Below the pieces are notes generated by a model, which was not told where the DNA came from, did no database searches, and saw only the letters and a list, made by a program, of their open reading frames with translations. A stretch of 64,000 bases of DNA, taken from Rikenellaceae bacterium. Its GTDB lineage: Bacteria > Bacteroidota > Bacteroidia > Bacteroidales > Rikenellaceae. The position numbers and the translations under genes were made by a program. Of the stretch, positions 18,728 to 28,654 are shown piece after piece. Location of the stretch: assembly GCA_020860245.1 (NCBI GenBank), contig JAJBUQ010000027.1:6361-70360 (forward strand), given 5' to 3'. Within the stretch, counting starts at the first letter, position 1, and each line of letters begins with the position of its first letter.

Positions 18728-21184
18728 TTATTTTCTAATTTCTGCTCCGGTCTGCTTCTCAAACTGAGTTATAAATTTATTGATTATCTTGTCGATGTCG
18801 TTATCGGTCATCGTTTTTTCGGTGTCCTGGAGTAGGAATGAAAGAGCATAAGATTTTTTCCCTTCCGGAAGTTTTTCACCTTCGTAGACATCGAAAAGAG
18901 ATATTGATTTTAAGAACTTCCGTTCGGTTTTAAATGCAATCTCCTTTAACTGTGCAAATGTAATATCTTTATCGATAAGAAGAGCGAGATCGCGTTTAAC
19001 TTCAGGATATTTAGGAAGTTCCTTCACTCTGATCTTATTTTTTTTCACCAGTTCCACAAGGTTGTTGAAATCGAACTCCAGATAATAAACTTTATTTTTC
19101 AAATCGAAACTTTCACGGAGATTGTTTCTGAGAACTCCCAATGTAAGAAGGTATTTATCTCTTTGGCTAAAACGGAACCCTTCTTTAAATAGTGAAGAAG
19201 TAAAATATTCGTTATCCAGACTGGAGAGATCTAAACCGAGGCGTTTTAACAACCGCTCCGTTACACCACGAAGAGTGAAAAAATCGGATTTCACATATTT
19301 TTTATTCCAAGATGCCGCAGTTTCGGCACCACTGACCAATATGGAAAGGTTTTTTCTTTCAGTATAATTTTTCAGTCCTTTGTCATCCGTATTTTTATGG
19401 AGGTAAATGTTGCCGAACTCGTATAATTTCAGATCGGATATTTTTCTATTGGTGTTTAACTGCGCAGCCTCCAATGCGTTATACAAAAGAGTTTGTCTCA
19501 TAACGCTCAAATCGCTGCTTAACGGATTCAGTATCTTCACGCTATTTTGAATAGGGTAAGATTTATTATTCTCATAATAAGCCGCTTTGGTAAGCGAATT
19601 GCTCATTATTTCATTAAATCCGTTTGACGAAAGAAAATCGGATATAATATTTATCAGACGATCTTTATCCGGATTTTGTACATAGCTTAAAGTAGAGTTT
19701 ACTTTTACCGGAATTTCTATGTTATTGTAACCGTAAATTCTAAGGATCTCTTCGATTACATCCGCTTCCCTGTATACATCGACGCGGTAAAGAGGTACTT
19801 CGATATAAAGTTCTTTCTCCGATTCCTCTAAAACTATAAAATCGAGCGAGGCAAGAATTTTTTTTATCGTTTCTTCCGGAATCAATTTTCCGATCAGATT
19901 ATTTATTCTCTTATAAGAAATTTTTATTTTTTTCGGTTCTATTTTTTCCGGATAAATATCTATAAGACTCGAACTTATTTCACCTCCTGCAAGTTTTTTT
20001 ATTAGAAGTGCTGCATATTTTATAGTGAATACAGTGGCTTCGGGATTACACCCGCGTTCATATCGAAAGGACGCATCCGTATTTATGCCGTGATATTTTG
20101 CACTTTTTCGGATCCATACAGGATTAAAGTATGCACATTCGAGAAATATATTTTTTGTCTCGTCGGATACTCCGGAATTCTCTCCACCGAGAATTCCTCC
20201 TATGCACATTGGCTTTTCTGTATCGCAAATCATCAGATCGGTAGACGTCAATTTTCTCTCGACCCCGTCCAGAGTTGTAAACAGCGTACCTTCAGGACAG
20301 GTCTTAACCACTACTTTTTTTCCTGATATTTTATCGGCATCAAAGGCGTGCATAGGTTGTCCTACGGAGTGCAATACGTAATTGGTAATATCGACAACGT
20401 TATTTTTGGGGTTGATACCGATCGCTCTCAGTGCATTCTGCAGCCAGTCCGGTGACGGTGCAACATTTACATTGGATATGGTAATTCCCATATATCTGGG
20501 ACATGCTTCGCTGTTTTCTACCGAAACGGAAATTACATTATTATTGTTGTCCGGTCGGAAATCTTCTACGGACGGAAGGCGGACAATCGTTTTGGTTCCG
20601 TTTGCGGTGAGATATGCAGCCAGGTCGCGTGCTACTCCGAAATGGGAGGCTGCATCTATCCGGTTAGGGGTGAGTCCTATTTCAAAAACATAATCATCTT
20701 CCAGATTAAAGAATTTTTTAGCAGGAATACCCTTTTCTGTATTGTCCGGAAGTACCATTATTCCCTCGTGATCTTTTCCGAGACCTAACTCGTCTTCAGC
20801 ACAGATCATCCCCAAAGATTCCACACCGCGGATTTTACTTTTTTTTATTTTTATACCTTCCGTTTCGCCATAAGGATAAAGAATGCTTCCTACCGTGGCA
20901 ACGATAACATTTTGTCCTGCCGCCACATTCGGTGCTCCGCAGACGATCTGTTTGGGCTCTCCGTCCCCCAGATCGACTGTCGTAACCTTAAGTCTGTCCG
21001 CATCAGGATGTTTCTCGCAAGTAATAACTTTGCCTGTAACCACACCTTCCAAACCTCCTTTTATAGTTTCGATTTTTTCCAAACTCTCTACTTCCAGTCC
21101 GGTCATTGTCAGAATGGATGAAATTTCTTCCGGTGTGAGATCGGTTTCAGCGAATTTAGTAAGCCATTTATATGAGATTTTCAT
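18728..21184 (-). CDS. pheT: phenylalanine--tRNA ligase beta subunit
   Basis: Beta chain of the heterotetrameric enzyme that charges tRNA-Phe. 818 residues: N-terminal EMAP/tRNA-binding domain (region [19 protein letters not shown]), the B3/B4 editing domain, the B5 domain, a catalytic-like core, and the C-terminal FDX-ACB anticodon-binding domain ([18 protein letters not shown]). Length is standard. pheS is not adjacent, a common split in Bacteroidota. It is the first gene of a pheT-guaA unit. Confidence 0.96.
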   Translation of the reverse strand: MKISYKWLTKFAETDLTPEEISSILTMTGLEVESLEKIETIKGGLEGVVTGKVITCEKHPDADRLKVTTVDLGDGEPKQIVCGAPNVAAGQNVIVATVGSILYPYGETEGIKIKKSKIRGVESLGMICAEDELGLGKDHEGIMVLPDNTEKGIPAKKFFNLEDDYVFEIGLTPNRIDAASHFGVARDLAAYLTANGTKTIVRLPSVEDFRPDNNNNVISVSVENSEACPRYMGITISNVNVAPSPDWLQNALRAIGINPKNNVVDITNYVLHSVGQPMHAFDADKISGKKVVVKTCPEGTLFTTLDGVERKLTSTDLMICDTEKPMCIGGILGGENSGVSDETKNIFLECAYFNPVWIRKSAKYHGINTDASFRYERGCNPEATVFTIKYAALLIKKLAGGEISSSLIDIYPEKIEPKKIKISYKRINNLIGKLIPEETIKKILASLDFIVLEESEKELYIEVPLYRVDVYREADVIEEILRIYGYNNIEIPVKVNSTLSYVQNPDKDRLINIISDFLSSNGFNEIMSNSLTKAAYYENNKSYPIQNSVKILNPLSSDLSVMRQTLLYNALEAAQLNTNRKISDLKLYEFGNIYLHKNTDDKGLKNYTERKNLSILVSGAETAASWNKKYVKSDFFTLRGVTERLLKRLGLDLSSLDNEYFTSSLFKEGFRFSQRDKYLLTLGVLRNNLRESFDLKNKVYYLEFDFNNLVELVKKNKIRVKELPKYPEVKRDLALLIDKDITFAQLKEIAFKTERKFLKSISLFDVYEGEKLPEGKKSYALSFLLQDTEKTMTDNDIDKIINKFITQFEKQTGAEIRK

Positions 21185-21322
21185 GCCCTGTTTATCTTAA
21201 AAATTGGCACAAGATACTGTTTTTTTGTAAATATTCCTTATATATAACCGTGCATCAAGTCATAAACATACGTATTTATAAGAAGAAAATTATGGCATCT
21301 TAGCTTTTATTCAAAAAAAAAT

Positions 21323-21330
21323 TAAATTTG
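21323..21330 (+). promoter_or_regulatory. -7 promoter element of the etf operon
   Basis: TAAATTTG, an exact TAnnTTTG match, 48 bp before the etfB start. Confidence 0.6.
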
Positions 21331-21378
21331 TAGACCCATACTTAGAAGAATACAAACAATAACTAATACAGGATGCTA

Positions 21379-22257
21379 ATGAATAAACCACTTAAAATCG
21401 TTGTGCTGGCCAAACAGGTTCCCGATACGAGGAATGTCGGAAAAGATGCTATGAAGGCGGATGAAACCGTAAATCGTGCAGCACTTCCTGCCATTTTTAA
21501 TCCGGAGGATTTAAATGCTCTGGAGCAAGCTTTAAGGCTTAAAGACAAATACGAAGGAACCACAGTACATATACTTACCATGGGTCCGTACCGAGCGGCA
21601 GATATAATCAGGGAAGGGTTATTCCGCGGAACCGACGGAGGAATACTTCTTACCGATCGTAAATTTGCCGGATCAGATACTCTTGCAACATCTTACGCAC
21701 TCGCGTGTGCACTGAAAAAAATAAATCCGGATCTTATTATCGCCGGAAGGCAGGCTATTGATGGGGATACAGCGCAAGTCGGACCTCAGGTTGCTGAGAA
21801 ACTCGATATTCCGCAGGTCACTTATGCCGAGGAAATCATCGGATTCGAAGGTGACGAATTGATTATAAAAAGGCGTTTGGATAGGGGAATCGAAACTGTC
21901 GCATCTACTATACCCATGGTCGTAACCGTAAACGGTTCCGCACCTGAATGCCGTCCGAGACATGCGAAACTCGTAATGAAATACAAGCACGCGAAGACCA
22001 TATCAGAGGTGCAGAATCTGGAAGAAGATTACTATATGAACCTGCGCAAATCAAGGGATTATCTCACTATATCCGAATGGGGCGTTGCTGATGTCGATGC
22101 GGAAGATCCGCAGCTCGGATTGACAGGATCGCCCACAAAGGTGAAAAAGATCGAAAATGTAGTTTTTCAGGCGAAGGAAGCCAAAAAAATCACATCTTCC
22201 GAAGAGGATATTTCAGGACTTGTCAAGGAGTTGATTGCAAGCCACACGTTAGGATAA
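21379..22257 (+). CDS. etfB: electron transfer flavoprotein beta subunit
   Basis: AMP-binding small subunit of ETF, which takes electrons from acyl-CoA dehydrogenase. About 292 residues, with the family pattern KIVVLAKQVPDT at the start, the AGRQAIDGDTAQVGPQ block and the KYKHAKTI tail region. ATG at 21379 is preferred over one 6 bp upstream. It is followed by etfA (21 bp) and an acyl-CoA dehydrogenase, a complete electron-transfer unit. Confidence 0.95.
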   Translation: MNKPLKIVVLAKQVPDTRNVGKDAMKADETVNRAALPAIFNPEDLNALEQALRLKDKYEGTTVHILTMGPYRAADIIREGLFRGTDGGILLTDRKFAGSDTLATSYALACALKKINPDLIIAGRQAIDGDTAQVGPQVAEKLDIPQVTYAEEIIGFEGDELIIKRRLDRGIETVASTIPMVVTVNGSAPECRPRHAKLVMKYKHAKTISEVQNLEEDYYMNLRKSRDYLTISEWGVADVDAEDPQLGLTGSPTKVKKIENVVFQAKEAKKITSSEEDISGLVKELIASHTLG

Positions 22258-22278
22258 TTATTAATAAAGAGTAATTAC

Positions 22279-23298
22279 ATGAACAACATATTTGTATATT
22301 GTGAGATTGAGGAGGGAAAAATCGCCGATGTCAGTCTCGAACTGTTAACCAAAGGGCGTGAGCTGGCGGATAAACTCGGATGTGGATTGGAAGCCCTTGC
22401 TATCGGTCATAAATTAAAAGGAATAGAAGACGAACTATATAAATACGGAGCTGATATGGTTTATGTTGCGGACGATGAACGTCTATATCCGTACAGAACC
22501 TTACCGCACACCTCAATCGTCTGCGGAATTTTTAGAGAAGAACAACCGCAGATCGCTCTCTTCGGAGCCACGCCTATCGGACGCGATCTCGGACCGCGCG
22601 TCTCTTCCAAACTTTATAGCGGATTGACTGCGGATTGTACGAGTCTGGAAATCGGAAACCATTCCGATGCAAAATCCGGTACGGAATATAAAAATCTTTT
22701 ATATCAGATACGTCCTGCATTCGGAGGTAATATCATAGCTACGATAATAAATCCTGATAAACGCCCTCAGATGGCAACCGTAAGGGAAGGAGTTATGAAA
22801 AAAGAGGAATATTCTGGTGCCAAGCAAGGAGAACTTAAAAAATTAGACGTAAATAAATATCTCAATGACAGTGATTTTATCGTAAGGATAATAGACAGGC
22901 ATATCGAAGATAGAAAGATAGACATTAAAAATGCTCCGATAATTATTTCCGGAGGCTACGGTGTCGGTTCAAAAGAGAATTTCGGTCTCTTATTCCAGCT
23001 TGCCGATGTTCTCGGTGGAGAAGTAGGCGCATCGCGGGCTGCTGTGGATTCAGGATTTGCAGAACATGAAAGACAGGTCGGACAGACCGGTGTGACCGTC
23101 CGTCCGAAGTTATACATTGCATGCGGTATCTCAGGGCAGATCCAACATACGGCAGGAATGGACGAATCTGCGATGATCATTTCTATCAATACTGATCCGG
23201 AAGCTCCGATAAATAAAATCGCGGATTATGCGATTACCGGAGATGTAATGGATGTGATACCGAAATTGATAAGCGCCTACAAAGAGAACAGCAAGTAA
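22279..23298 (+). CDS. etfA: electron transfer flavoprotein alpha subunit
   Basis: FAD-binding partner of EtfB. 339 residues, with FGATPIGRDLGPRVSSKL in the N-terminal part and the C-terminal FAD domain: IISGGYGVGSKENF, VGQTGVTVRPKLYIACGISG, and the closing INTDPEAPINKIADYAI. It is an intact gene in the middle of the etfB-etfA-acd operon. Confidence 0.96.
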   Translation: MNNIFVYCEIEEGKIADVSLELLTKGRELADKLGCGLEALAIGHKLKGIEDELYKYGADMVYVADDERLYPYRTLPHTSIVCGIFREEQPQIALFGATPIGRDLGPRVSSKLYSGLTADCTSLEIGNHSDAKSGTEYKNLLYQIRPAFGGNIIATIINPDKRPQMATVREGVMKKEEYSGAKQGELKKLDVNKYLNDSDFIVRIIDRHIEDRKIDIKNAPIIISGGYGVGSKENFGLLFQLADVLGGEVGASRAAVDSGFAEHERQVGQTGVTVRPKLYIACGISGQIQHTAGMDESAMIISINTDPEAPINKIADYAITGDVMDVIPKLISAYKENSK

Positions 23299-23321
23299 TT
23301 ACTTCTTAAAAGAATTTAAAA

Positions 23322-25040
23322 ATGGCTAATTTTTTTCTGGATAATAAAGATTTTTTATACCATTTGTCGCATCCTTTGATGAAAAAAATCGTGGAGCTGC
23401 GCGAACGTGGTTTTGAAGATAAGGATAAATACGATTACGCACCGGTGGACTATGAAGATGCAATCGAAAATTATAAACAGGTTCTGACGATTTTAGGAGA
23501 AATCTGCGGTGACGTTATTGCAGTCAATGCGGAGTCAGTGGATCATGAAGGACCTAAGGTAGTAAACGATCGTGTGGTATACGCTCGCGGAACTCAGGAG
23601 AATCACGAAGCATTGGCTAAAGCCGGACTGTACGGAATATCACTTCCGCGACGATATGGTGGCTTGAATTGTCCGTTGACTTGTTTTGTCATGTCTAATG
23701 AGATGGTATCGAGGGCAGACGTAGGTTTTGAAAATATCTGGGGACTTCAGGATTGTGCTGAAACGCTGAATGAATTCGCTTCGGAAGATATCAAACAGGA
23801 ATACCTTACTAAAGTTTGTTATGAGGCTGCGACTTGTGCCATGGACCTTACTGAACCTGATGCAGGGAGCGATCTTCAAGCGGTAATGCTAAAGGCACAT
23901 TGGGATGAGGATAAACAGACCTGGTTATTAAACGGAGTCAAACGATTCATTACAAACGGTGACGGAGAGATATCTCTTGTACTTGCACGCTCGGAAGAGG
24001 GTACTACCGATGCAAGGGGACTATCCATGTTTGTATACGATAAAAAGCATCTTGCTACAAAAGTACGCCGTATTGAAAATAAGATGGGGATCAAAGGATC
24101 TCCGACTTGCGAACTCGTATTCACGGATGCTCCGGCCAAACTTGTGGGCGACCGCAAAATGGGACTTATTAAATACGTAATGGCGCTAATGAATGCTGCA
24201 AGACTCGGAATTGGAGCGCAATCTACCGGTTTATCCGAAGCCGCATATCGTGAAGCATTAAAATATGCGAATGAAAGGAAGCAATTCGGGAAACCGATTA
24301 TCGAATTTCCTGCCGTATATGAAATGCTCGCGAATATGAGAGCAAAAGTACATGCAAGCCGTGCAATGTTGTATGAAACCACACGTTTTGTCGAAATATA
24401 TAAAACTTATGAAGCAATCGCTAAAGAAAGAAAATTGGAGCCGGAAGAGCGTGCGGAAATGAAGTTTTATTCAAAACTTGCTGATGCGTTCACTCCGTTA
24501 TTGAAACTGATGTCCAGTGAATATTGCAATCAGGTGGCTTATGACGCTATTCAGATACATGGAGGATCGGGATATATGAAGGATTATCCTGTCGAGAGAT
24601 TGTATCGCGACGCACGGATTACAAATATTTATGAAGGAACTTCGCAGCTTCAGGTAGTCGCTGCTATACGTCATGTCACTACCGGAACCTACCTTAATAA
24701 AATGAGGGAGTACGAAGTAGGGGAATATTGTCCAGACGTTTCACATTTGCAAAAACTTCAAAGCTCCATGATTGATAAATATTCTGCTGCAGTTGAAACG
24801 GTCACGTCTAAAAACGACAATGAATTTATCGATTTTCATGCACGGAGAATGGTTGAAATGGCAGGACATATCATTCTCGGTTATCTGTTGATGATTCAGG
24901 CAGCTGAGAATGACGATTACAGGCTCTCTGCTGAAATTTACGTTAAAAATTCCGTCGCGGAGATAGAAAAGATTTATACATTTATAATTAATTCCGATTT
25001 GGCTGACATGGATCCGTTTAAAATGATTAAAGAAGCATAG
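23322..25040 (+). CDS. acyl-CoA dehydrogenase
   Basis: FAD enzyme that oxidises acyl-CoA to enoyl-CoA and passes electrons to ETF. 572 residues: N-terminal helical domain, the MDLTEPDAGSDLQAV flavin motif, and the active-site region IHGGSGYMKDYPVERLYRDARITNIYEG split over two signature blocks, with the presumed catalytic glutamate in YEGTSQLQ. The C-terminal extension beyond the usual 380 residues is typical of the long Bacteroidota type. Its substrate (fatty acyl, butyryl or amino-acid-derived) is not evident. Ends with TAG before a terminator. Confidence 0.93.
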   Translation: MANFFLDNKDFLYHLSHPLMKKIVELRERGFEDKDKYDYAPVDYEDAIENYKQVLTILGEICGDVIAVNAESVDHEGPKVVNDRVVYARGTQENHEALAKAGLYGISLPRRYGGLNCPLTCFVMSNEMVSRADVGFENIWGLQDCAETLNEFASEDIKQEYLTKVCYEAATCAMDLTEPDAGSDLQAVMLKAHWDEDKQTWLLNGVKRFITNGDGEISLVLARSEEGTTDARGLSMFVYDKKHLATKVRRIENKMGIKGSPTCELVFTDAPAKLVGDRKMGLIKYVMALMNAARLGIGAQSTGLSEAAYREALKYANERKQFGKPIIEFPAVYEMLANMRAKVHASRAMLYETTRFVEIYKTYEAIAKERKLEPEERAEMKFYSKLADAFTPLLKLMSSEYCNQVAYDAIQIHGGSGYMKDYPVERLYRDARITNIYEGTSQLQVVAAIRHVTTGTYLNKMREYEVGEYCPDVSHLQKLQSSMIDKYSAAVETVTSKNDNEFIDFHARRMVEMAGHIILGYLLMIQAAENDDYRLSAEIYVKNSVAEIEKIYTFIINSDLADMDPFKMIKEA

Positions 25041-25056
25041 TTGTCGATTTTTATAT

Positions 25057-25090
25057 ATACGGGCGGAAGGGATTCCGTCCGTATTTTATT
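25057..25090 (+). terminator. terminator of etfB-etfA-acd operon
   Basis: Arms ATACGGGCGGAA and TTCCGTCCGTAT (one G-U pair) followed by TTTTATT. Confidence 0.85.
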
Positions 25091-25114
25091 AATAAATTTG
25101 TTTAGTTTTTATGA

Positions 25115-25144
25115 TTGAGTTGTCAAAAGAAAGAATTACCTTTG
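25115..25144 (+). promoter_or_regulatory. promoter of gcvH-mdh
   Basis: TACCTTTG (25137-25144) with a TTG at 25115-25117, 19 bp upstream. This fits the Bacteroidota -33/-7 arrangement well and lies 22 bp before gcvH. Confidence 0.7.
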
Positions 25145-25166
25145 ACGTACATAAAGAATTTTTGAA

Positions 25167-25547
25167 ATGAATATACCATTGGAATTAAAGTATTCTAAGG
25201 ATCACGAATGGATTCGGATTATCGATAATGATATTGCTTATGTAGGCATTACCGATTTTGCACAGGATCAGCTTGGTGATATAGTTTTTATTGATGTTCC
25301 TGCAGTAGGAGAGGAATTAGTGAAGGAAGATATTTTCGGAACAGTAGAAGCTGTAAAAACCGTTTCAGATATATTTTTACCTGTGGATGCAGATATACTT
25401 GAGTTTAATGATCTTCTGGATTCCAATCCCGAAGTGGTAAATTCGGATCCTTACGGGGATGGATGGATCGTTAAAATCCGGATAAAAAATAAAGCTCAGC
25501 TGGAGGATCTCCTGGACGCTGAACAATACAGAGAGTTAATAGGTTAA
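25167..25547 (+). CDS. gcvH: glycine cleavage system H protein
   Basis: Lipoyl carrier that shuttles the aminomethyl group in glycine cleavage. 126 residues, with the lipoyl-lysine K64 in [12 protein letters not shown] and the family start KYSKDHEWI. It is paired here with malate dehydrogenase 12 bp downstream, and gcvP/gcvT are not in the window. It has its own well-placed promoter. Confidence 0.96.
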   Translation: MNIPLELKYSKDHEWIRIIDNDIAYVGITDFAQDQLGDIVFIDVPAVGEELVKEDIFGTVEAVKTVSDIFLPVDADILEFNDLLDSNPEVVNSDPYGDGWIVKIRIKNKAQLEDLLDAEQYRELIG

Positions 25548-25559
25548 ATAATTTAAAAT

Positions 25560-26504
25560 ATGGGAAATAAAGCAACTGTCGTAGGTGCCGGTAATGTAGG
25601 AGCGACGTGTGCTAATGTATTAGCAACTAAAGAAACTGCAAGTGAAGTGGTTTTATTGGATATTAAGGAAGGATTTGCAGAAGGCAAAATACTCGACATT
25701 TTTCAGACGGCGACGTTGCTGGACTTTGATACCAATCTGCTCGGAGTTACGAATGACTATTCGAAGACGGCAGGATCCGATGTAGTTGTAATTACATCCG
25801 GAGTTCCGCGCAAACCGGGAATGACACGCGAGGAACTTATTGGGGTCAATGCGGGAATAGTCAAGACCGTAGTAGAAAATATTCTTAAATACTCTCCGGA
25901 TGCGATAATAATTATGATAAGTAATCCTATGGATACGATGACTTATCTTGCAAGTAAAATAAGCGGACTTCCTAAAAATAAAATATTCGGAATGGGAGGG
26001 GCTCTCGATAGTTCGAGATTTAAGTGTTATCTCAGCAAAGCTCTTGATGCCAATTCTAACGAAATCGAAGGTATGGTTATCGGAGGCCATGGTGATACAA
26101 CAATGATTCCTTTAGTAAGTAAGGCAACTTATAAAGGTATACCTGTTTCCGAGTTTGCAGACGAAGCAACTTTGAAAAAAGTAGTTGCGGATACTATGGT
26201 CGGAGGTGCAACTCTTACATCTTTACTCGGAACATCTGCATGGTATGCTCCGGGGGCTGCGGCAGCGTATGTAGTGGAGGCAATTCTTAAGGATCAGAAA
26301 AAAGTCGTTCCTTCCTGTGTCGCACTTGAAGGAGAATATGGACAAAAAGATATCTGCATCGGTATTCCTGCTGTAATTGGTAAAAATGGAGTTGAAAAAA
26401 TTCTGGAGATTAAACTTACCGAGGAAGAAAAAGCGCTATTTGCTAAAAGTGCGGATGCAGTAAGAAAAACTAACGATGTTTTAAAAGAAATAAATCTTTT
26501 GTAG
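25560..26504 (+). CDS. mdh: malate dehydrogenase
   Basis: NAD-dependent interconversion of malate and oxaloacetate. 314 residues: Rossmann motif VVGAGNVGATCA, substrate-binding arginine R84 in GVPRKPGMTR (the RKPGM sequence marks malate rather than lactate specificity), SNPMDTMTYLA, and catalytic H177 in GGHGDTTMIPL. It is LDH-like in type, as in other Bacteroidota. Ends with TAG. Cotranscribed with gcvH. Confidence 0.95.
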   Translation: MGNKATVVGAGNVGATCANVLATKETASEVVLLDIKEGFAEGKILDIFQTATLLDFDTNLLGVTNDYSKTAGSDVVVITSGVPRKPGMTREELIGVNAGIVKTVVENILKYSPDAIIIMISNPMDTMTYLASKISGLPKNKIFGMGGALDSSRFKCYLSKALDANSNEIEGMVIGGHGDTTMIPLVSKATYKGIPVSEFADEATLKKVVADTMVGGATLTSLLGTSAWYAPGAAAAYVVEAILKDQKKVVPSCVALEGEYGQKDICIGIPAVIGKNGVEKILEIKLTEEEKALFAKSADAVRKTNDVLKEINLL

Positions 26505-26524
26505 AATTATTTAGGAATTAAAAT

Positions 26525-26550
26525 AAAAAGGATGCCTTAGCATCCTTTTT
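26525..26550. terminator. bidirectional terminator between mdh and ridA
   Basis: Arms AAAAAGGATGC and GCATCCTTTTT around CTTA. The ridA stop codon overlaps the outer end, so the hairpin serves both convergent genes. Confidence 0.9.
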
Positions 26551-26923
26551 ATTTTACAGCGATGACATCGATTTCTACTTTTGCACCCATTGGTAATTTT
26601 ACCACCTGATAGCAAACCCTTGCCGGCATATCTTTCTGGAAAAATTTTACATAAGTTTTATTCATTTCTGCAAAGTTTCCCAGATCATCCAGTAACCCGG
26701 TTGTTTTGGCCACGTTGTCCAAAGAATATCCGGCTTCTTCAAGAATGGAAGAAATATTTTTTAGACACTGTTCCGTTTGTTCCTGAATAGCCTCCGGCAT
26801 TTTATTGGTAGCCGGATCTAAAGGGAGTTGTCCTGAAACGTATATAGTTCCATTATTTTCCACTGCCTGACTATATGTGCCCACAGCCTCAGGGGCATTT
26901 TTAGTAGATACGATTTTTTTCAT
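26549..26923 (-). CDS. ridA: RidA family enamine/imine deaminase
   Basis: Hydrolyses reactive 2-aminoacrylate-type enamines released by PLP enzymes. 124 residues, with the N-terminal GTYSQAVENNGTIYVSGQ, the conserved arginine in MPARVCYQV, and the closing VEIDVIAV. Last gene of the minus-strand run znuA-znuC-dagK-ridA, 6 bp after the lipid kinase; the functional reason for that grouping is not clear. Confidence 0.94.
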   Translation of the reverse strand: MKKIVSTKNAPEAVGTYSQAVENNGTIYVSGQLPLDPATNKMPEAIQEQTEQCLKNISSILEEAGYSLDNVAKTTGLLDDLGNFAEMNKTYVKFFQKDMPARVCYQVVKLPMGAKVEIDVIAVK

Positions 26924-26929
26924 AGTTAT

Positions 26930-27892
26930 TTATTTTAAATCATTAATAAATCTTTCTGCGACTATTACATTAATCCCTTTTTCTATAATTTCAAATTCGA
27001 AAGGGGAATATCCTAATGCTTCTCCGTCTATTTCAATTGCGATTTCCGGAGAAGACTCGATTCTTATTTTACGGCCTCTGTAAAACGATACTTTAGGTAC
27101 TTTATATATCTTCCCGTTATAGAGTGTTTTAACGTTTGCAAAAACCCGTATGCGGCTTATGTTTCTAATTATAGTAACATCGAATAAACCGTCGTCTGCG
27201 ATTGCTTCAGGATTCTGCAGCATTCCGCCCCCATTGTATTTTCCGATTCCTATTGCTGCACTATAAACCGGGGCTCCGAGGATTTTTTTACCATCTATGT
27301 ATAGTTTTACATCAGTAGAAGAATATCGTAATACGGATTTTAATGTACTCCAAATATACAGCCATTTACCCCTTTTGCCTTCGTCTTTTAGACGATTATA
27401 TTTTTTGTTTACATAGGCATCGAATCCAACTCCGGCAACGTTGGCCATATATCTTTGGTGTGGAAAATTGCTTTTATAATAAGACACTAATCCTACGTCC
27501 TGCAAGAAAGTGTGCCCTTCGACAATTGCCTTGATGGCTTCAGTATACTTCCTCGGTATTCCGAACATTCTTATCCAGTCATTACCAGTACCGACGGCGA
27601 TTACAGCGATGGTGATTCTTGAAGCAGAAATATTCTTTTGAATATATACGCCGTTAATTACTTCGTGAATTGTACCATCTCCTCCAACAACTATAATTTT
27701 TTTATATCCGTTATTTATCGCTTCGACTGCAAGCTCTATGGCATGATATTTTTTCTCGGTAAAGGCAAAGTCGAACGGAATTTTACTGTCCCGTAATAAT
27801 TTGCTTATCAAAGGCCAGTCGAGTAACCCTTTTCTATCTCCGGCCACCGGATTTACGATTGCAAACCATCTGTTTTCCGTATCGATTATCAT
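26930..27892 (-). CDS. diacylglycerol kinase family lipid kinase
   Basis: 320-residue soluble or peripheral lipid kinase of the YegS/BmrU/DgkB type. It has NPVAGDRKG at the N-terminus, the ATP motif VVGGDGTIHEVING, and GTGNDWIR; the C-terminal domain ends with the ISPEIAIEIDGEALG-like element of the fold. It probably phosphorylates diacylglycerol or a similar lipid. It lies 12 bp after znuC and 6 bp before ridA. The exact lipid cannot be told from sequence. Confidence 0.88.
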   Translation of the reverse strand: MIIDTENRWFAIVNPVAGDRKGLLDWPLISKLLRDSKIPFDFAFTEKKYHAIELAVEAINNGYKKIIVVGGDGTIHEVINGVYIQKNISASRITIAVIAVGTGNDWIRMFGIPRKYTEAIKAIVEGHTFLQDVGLVSYYKSNFPHQRYMANVAGVGFDAYVNKKYNRLKDEGKRGKWLYIWSTLKSVLRYSSTDVKLYIDGKKILGAPVYSAAIGIGKYNGGGMLQNPEAIADDGLFDVTIIRNISRIRVFANVKTLYNGKIYKVPKVSFYRGRKIRIESSPEIAIEIDGEALGYSPFEFEIIEKGINVIVAERFINDLK

Positions 27893-27904
27893 ATATTAAT
27901 ACAA

Positions 27905-28654
27905 TTAATGTTTTTCCAGTACCGTATGTGGAATATCGCCGTGATAAACTGTTTGTAAAGGGCAGTTATAATTTTTTAATTGTTCCGAGTTTATTTGGTT
28001 CGAGTCATGGTAATAAACATTTTTATTGACGCAAATTATACTCTTCACATGCGACGTGATCGTTCCTATGTCATGAGATACGATCATTATCGATATTTTT
28101 TTATTGAGTTCTTTCAGCAATGTATAGAGTTCTTTCTCAAAATTGTTATCTACAAAATTATTGGGTTCGTCCAATATTAATAAGATTGGATCGGCAATTA
28201 ACGCTCTGCACAGCATAACCCGCTGAAACTCGCCTCCTGAAAGGTCGTTGATGTTGTTATGTGATAAACCTTCTATATTAGTCATACTCAATAATTCCAT
28301 AGCGCGGATCCGGTCATCTTTGTGAAATCTACCGAATATACCTTTTTGAGATTGGAGTCCGGAAAGTACCACATCCAGCACATTTATCGGAAACTGCCTG
28401 TCGATTCTGGTTATTTGCGGTAAATAACCGATTTTTCTGTATCCTTTTTTTTCAATTTCTTTGGAGTAAATTACACTTCCTTTATAAGGAATACTTTTTA
28501 ATACGGCTTTTACAAGGGTGGTTTTACCTCCGCCGTTAGGACCGATTATTCCTATAAAATCGTTAGGGAAAATGTCAAAACAAGCGTTTTTTATTACTTC
28601 TTTTGTCTCGTAAGCTACGTCTAAATTCCTTATGGATATTATTGGATTATTCAT
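27905..28654 (-). CDS. znuC: zinc/manganese ABC transporter ATPase (ZnuC-like)
   Basis: ATPase of a group 9 metal importer. 249 residues: Walker A GPNGGGKTT, signature LSGGEFQRVML, Walker B LLILDEPNNFVD, and the switch histidine in IMIVSHDIGTI. It overlaps znuA by 4 bases. The membrane permease that it must pair with is not present in this operon. Confidence 0.88.
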   Translation of the reverse strand: MNNPIISIRNLDVAYETKEVIKNACFDIFPNDFIGIIGPNGGGKTTLVKAVLKSIPYKGSVIYSKEIEKKGYRKIGYLPQITRIDRQFPINVLDVVLSGLQSQKGIFGRFHKDDRIRAMELLSMTNIEGLSHNNINDLSGGEFQRVMLCRALIADPILLILDEPNNFVDNNFEKELYTLLKELNKKISIMIVSHDIGTITSHVKSIICVNKNVYYHDSNQINSEQLKNYNCPLQTVYHGDIPHTVLEKH

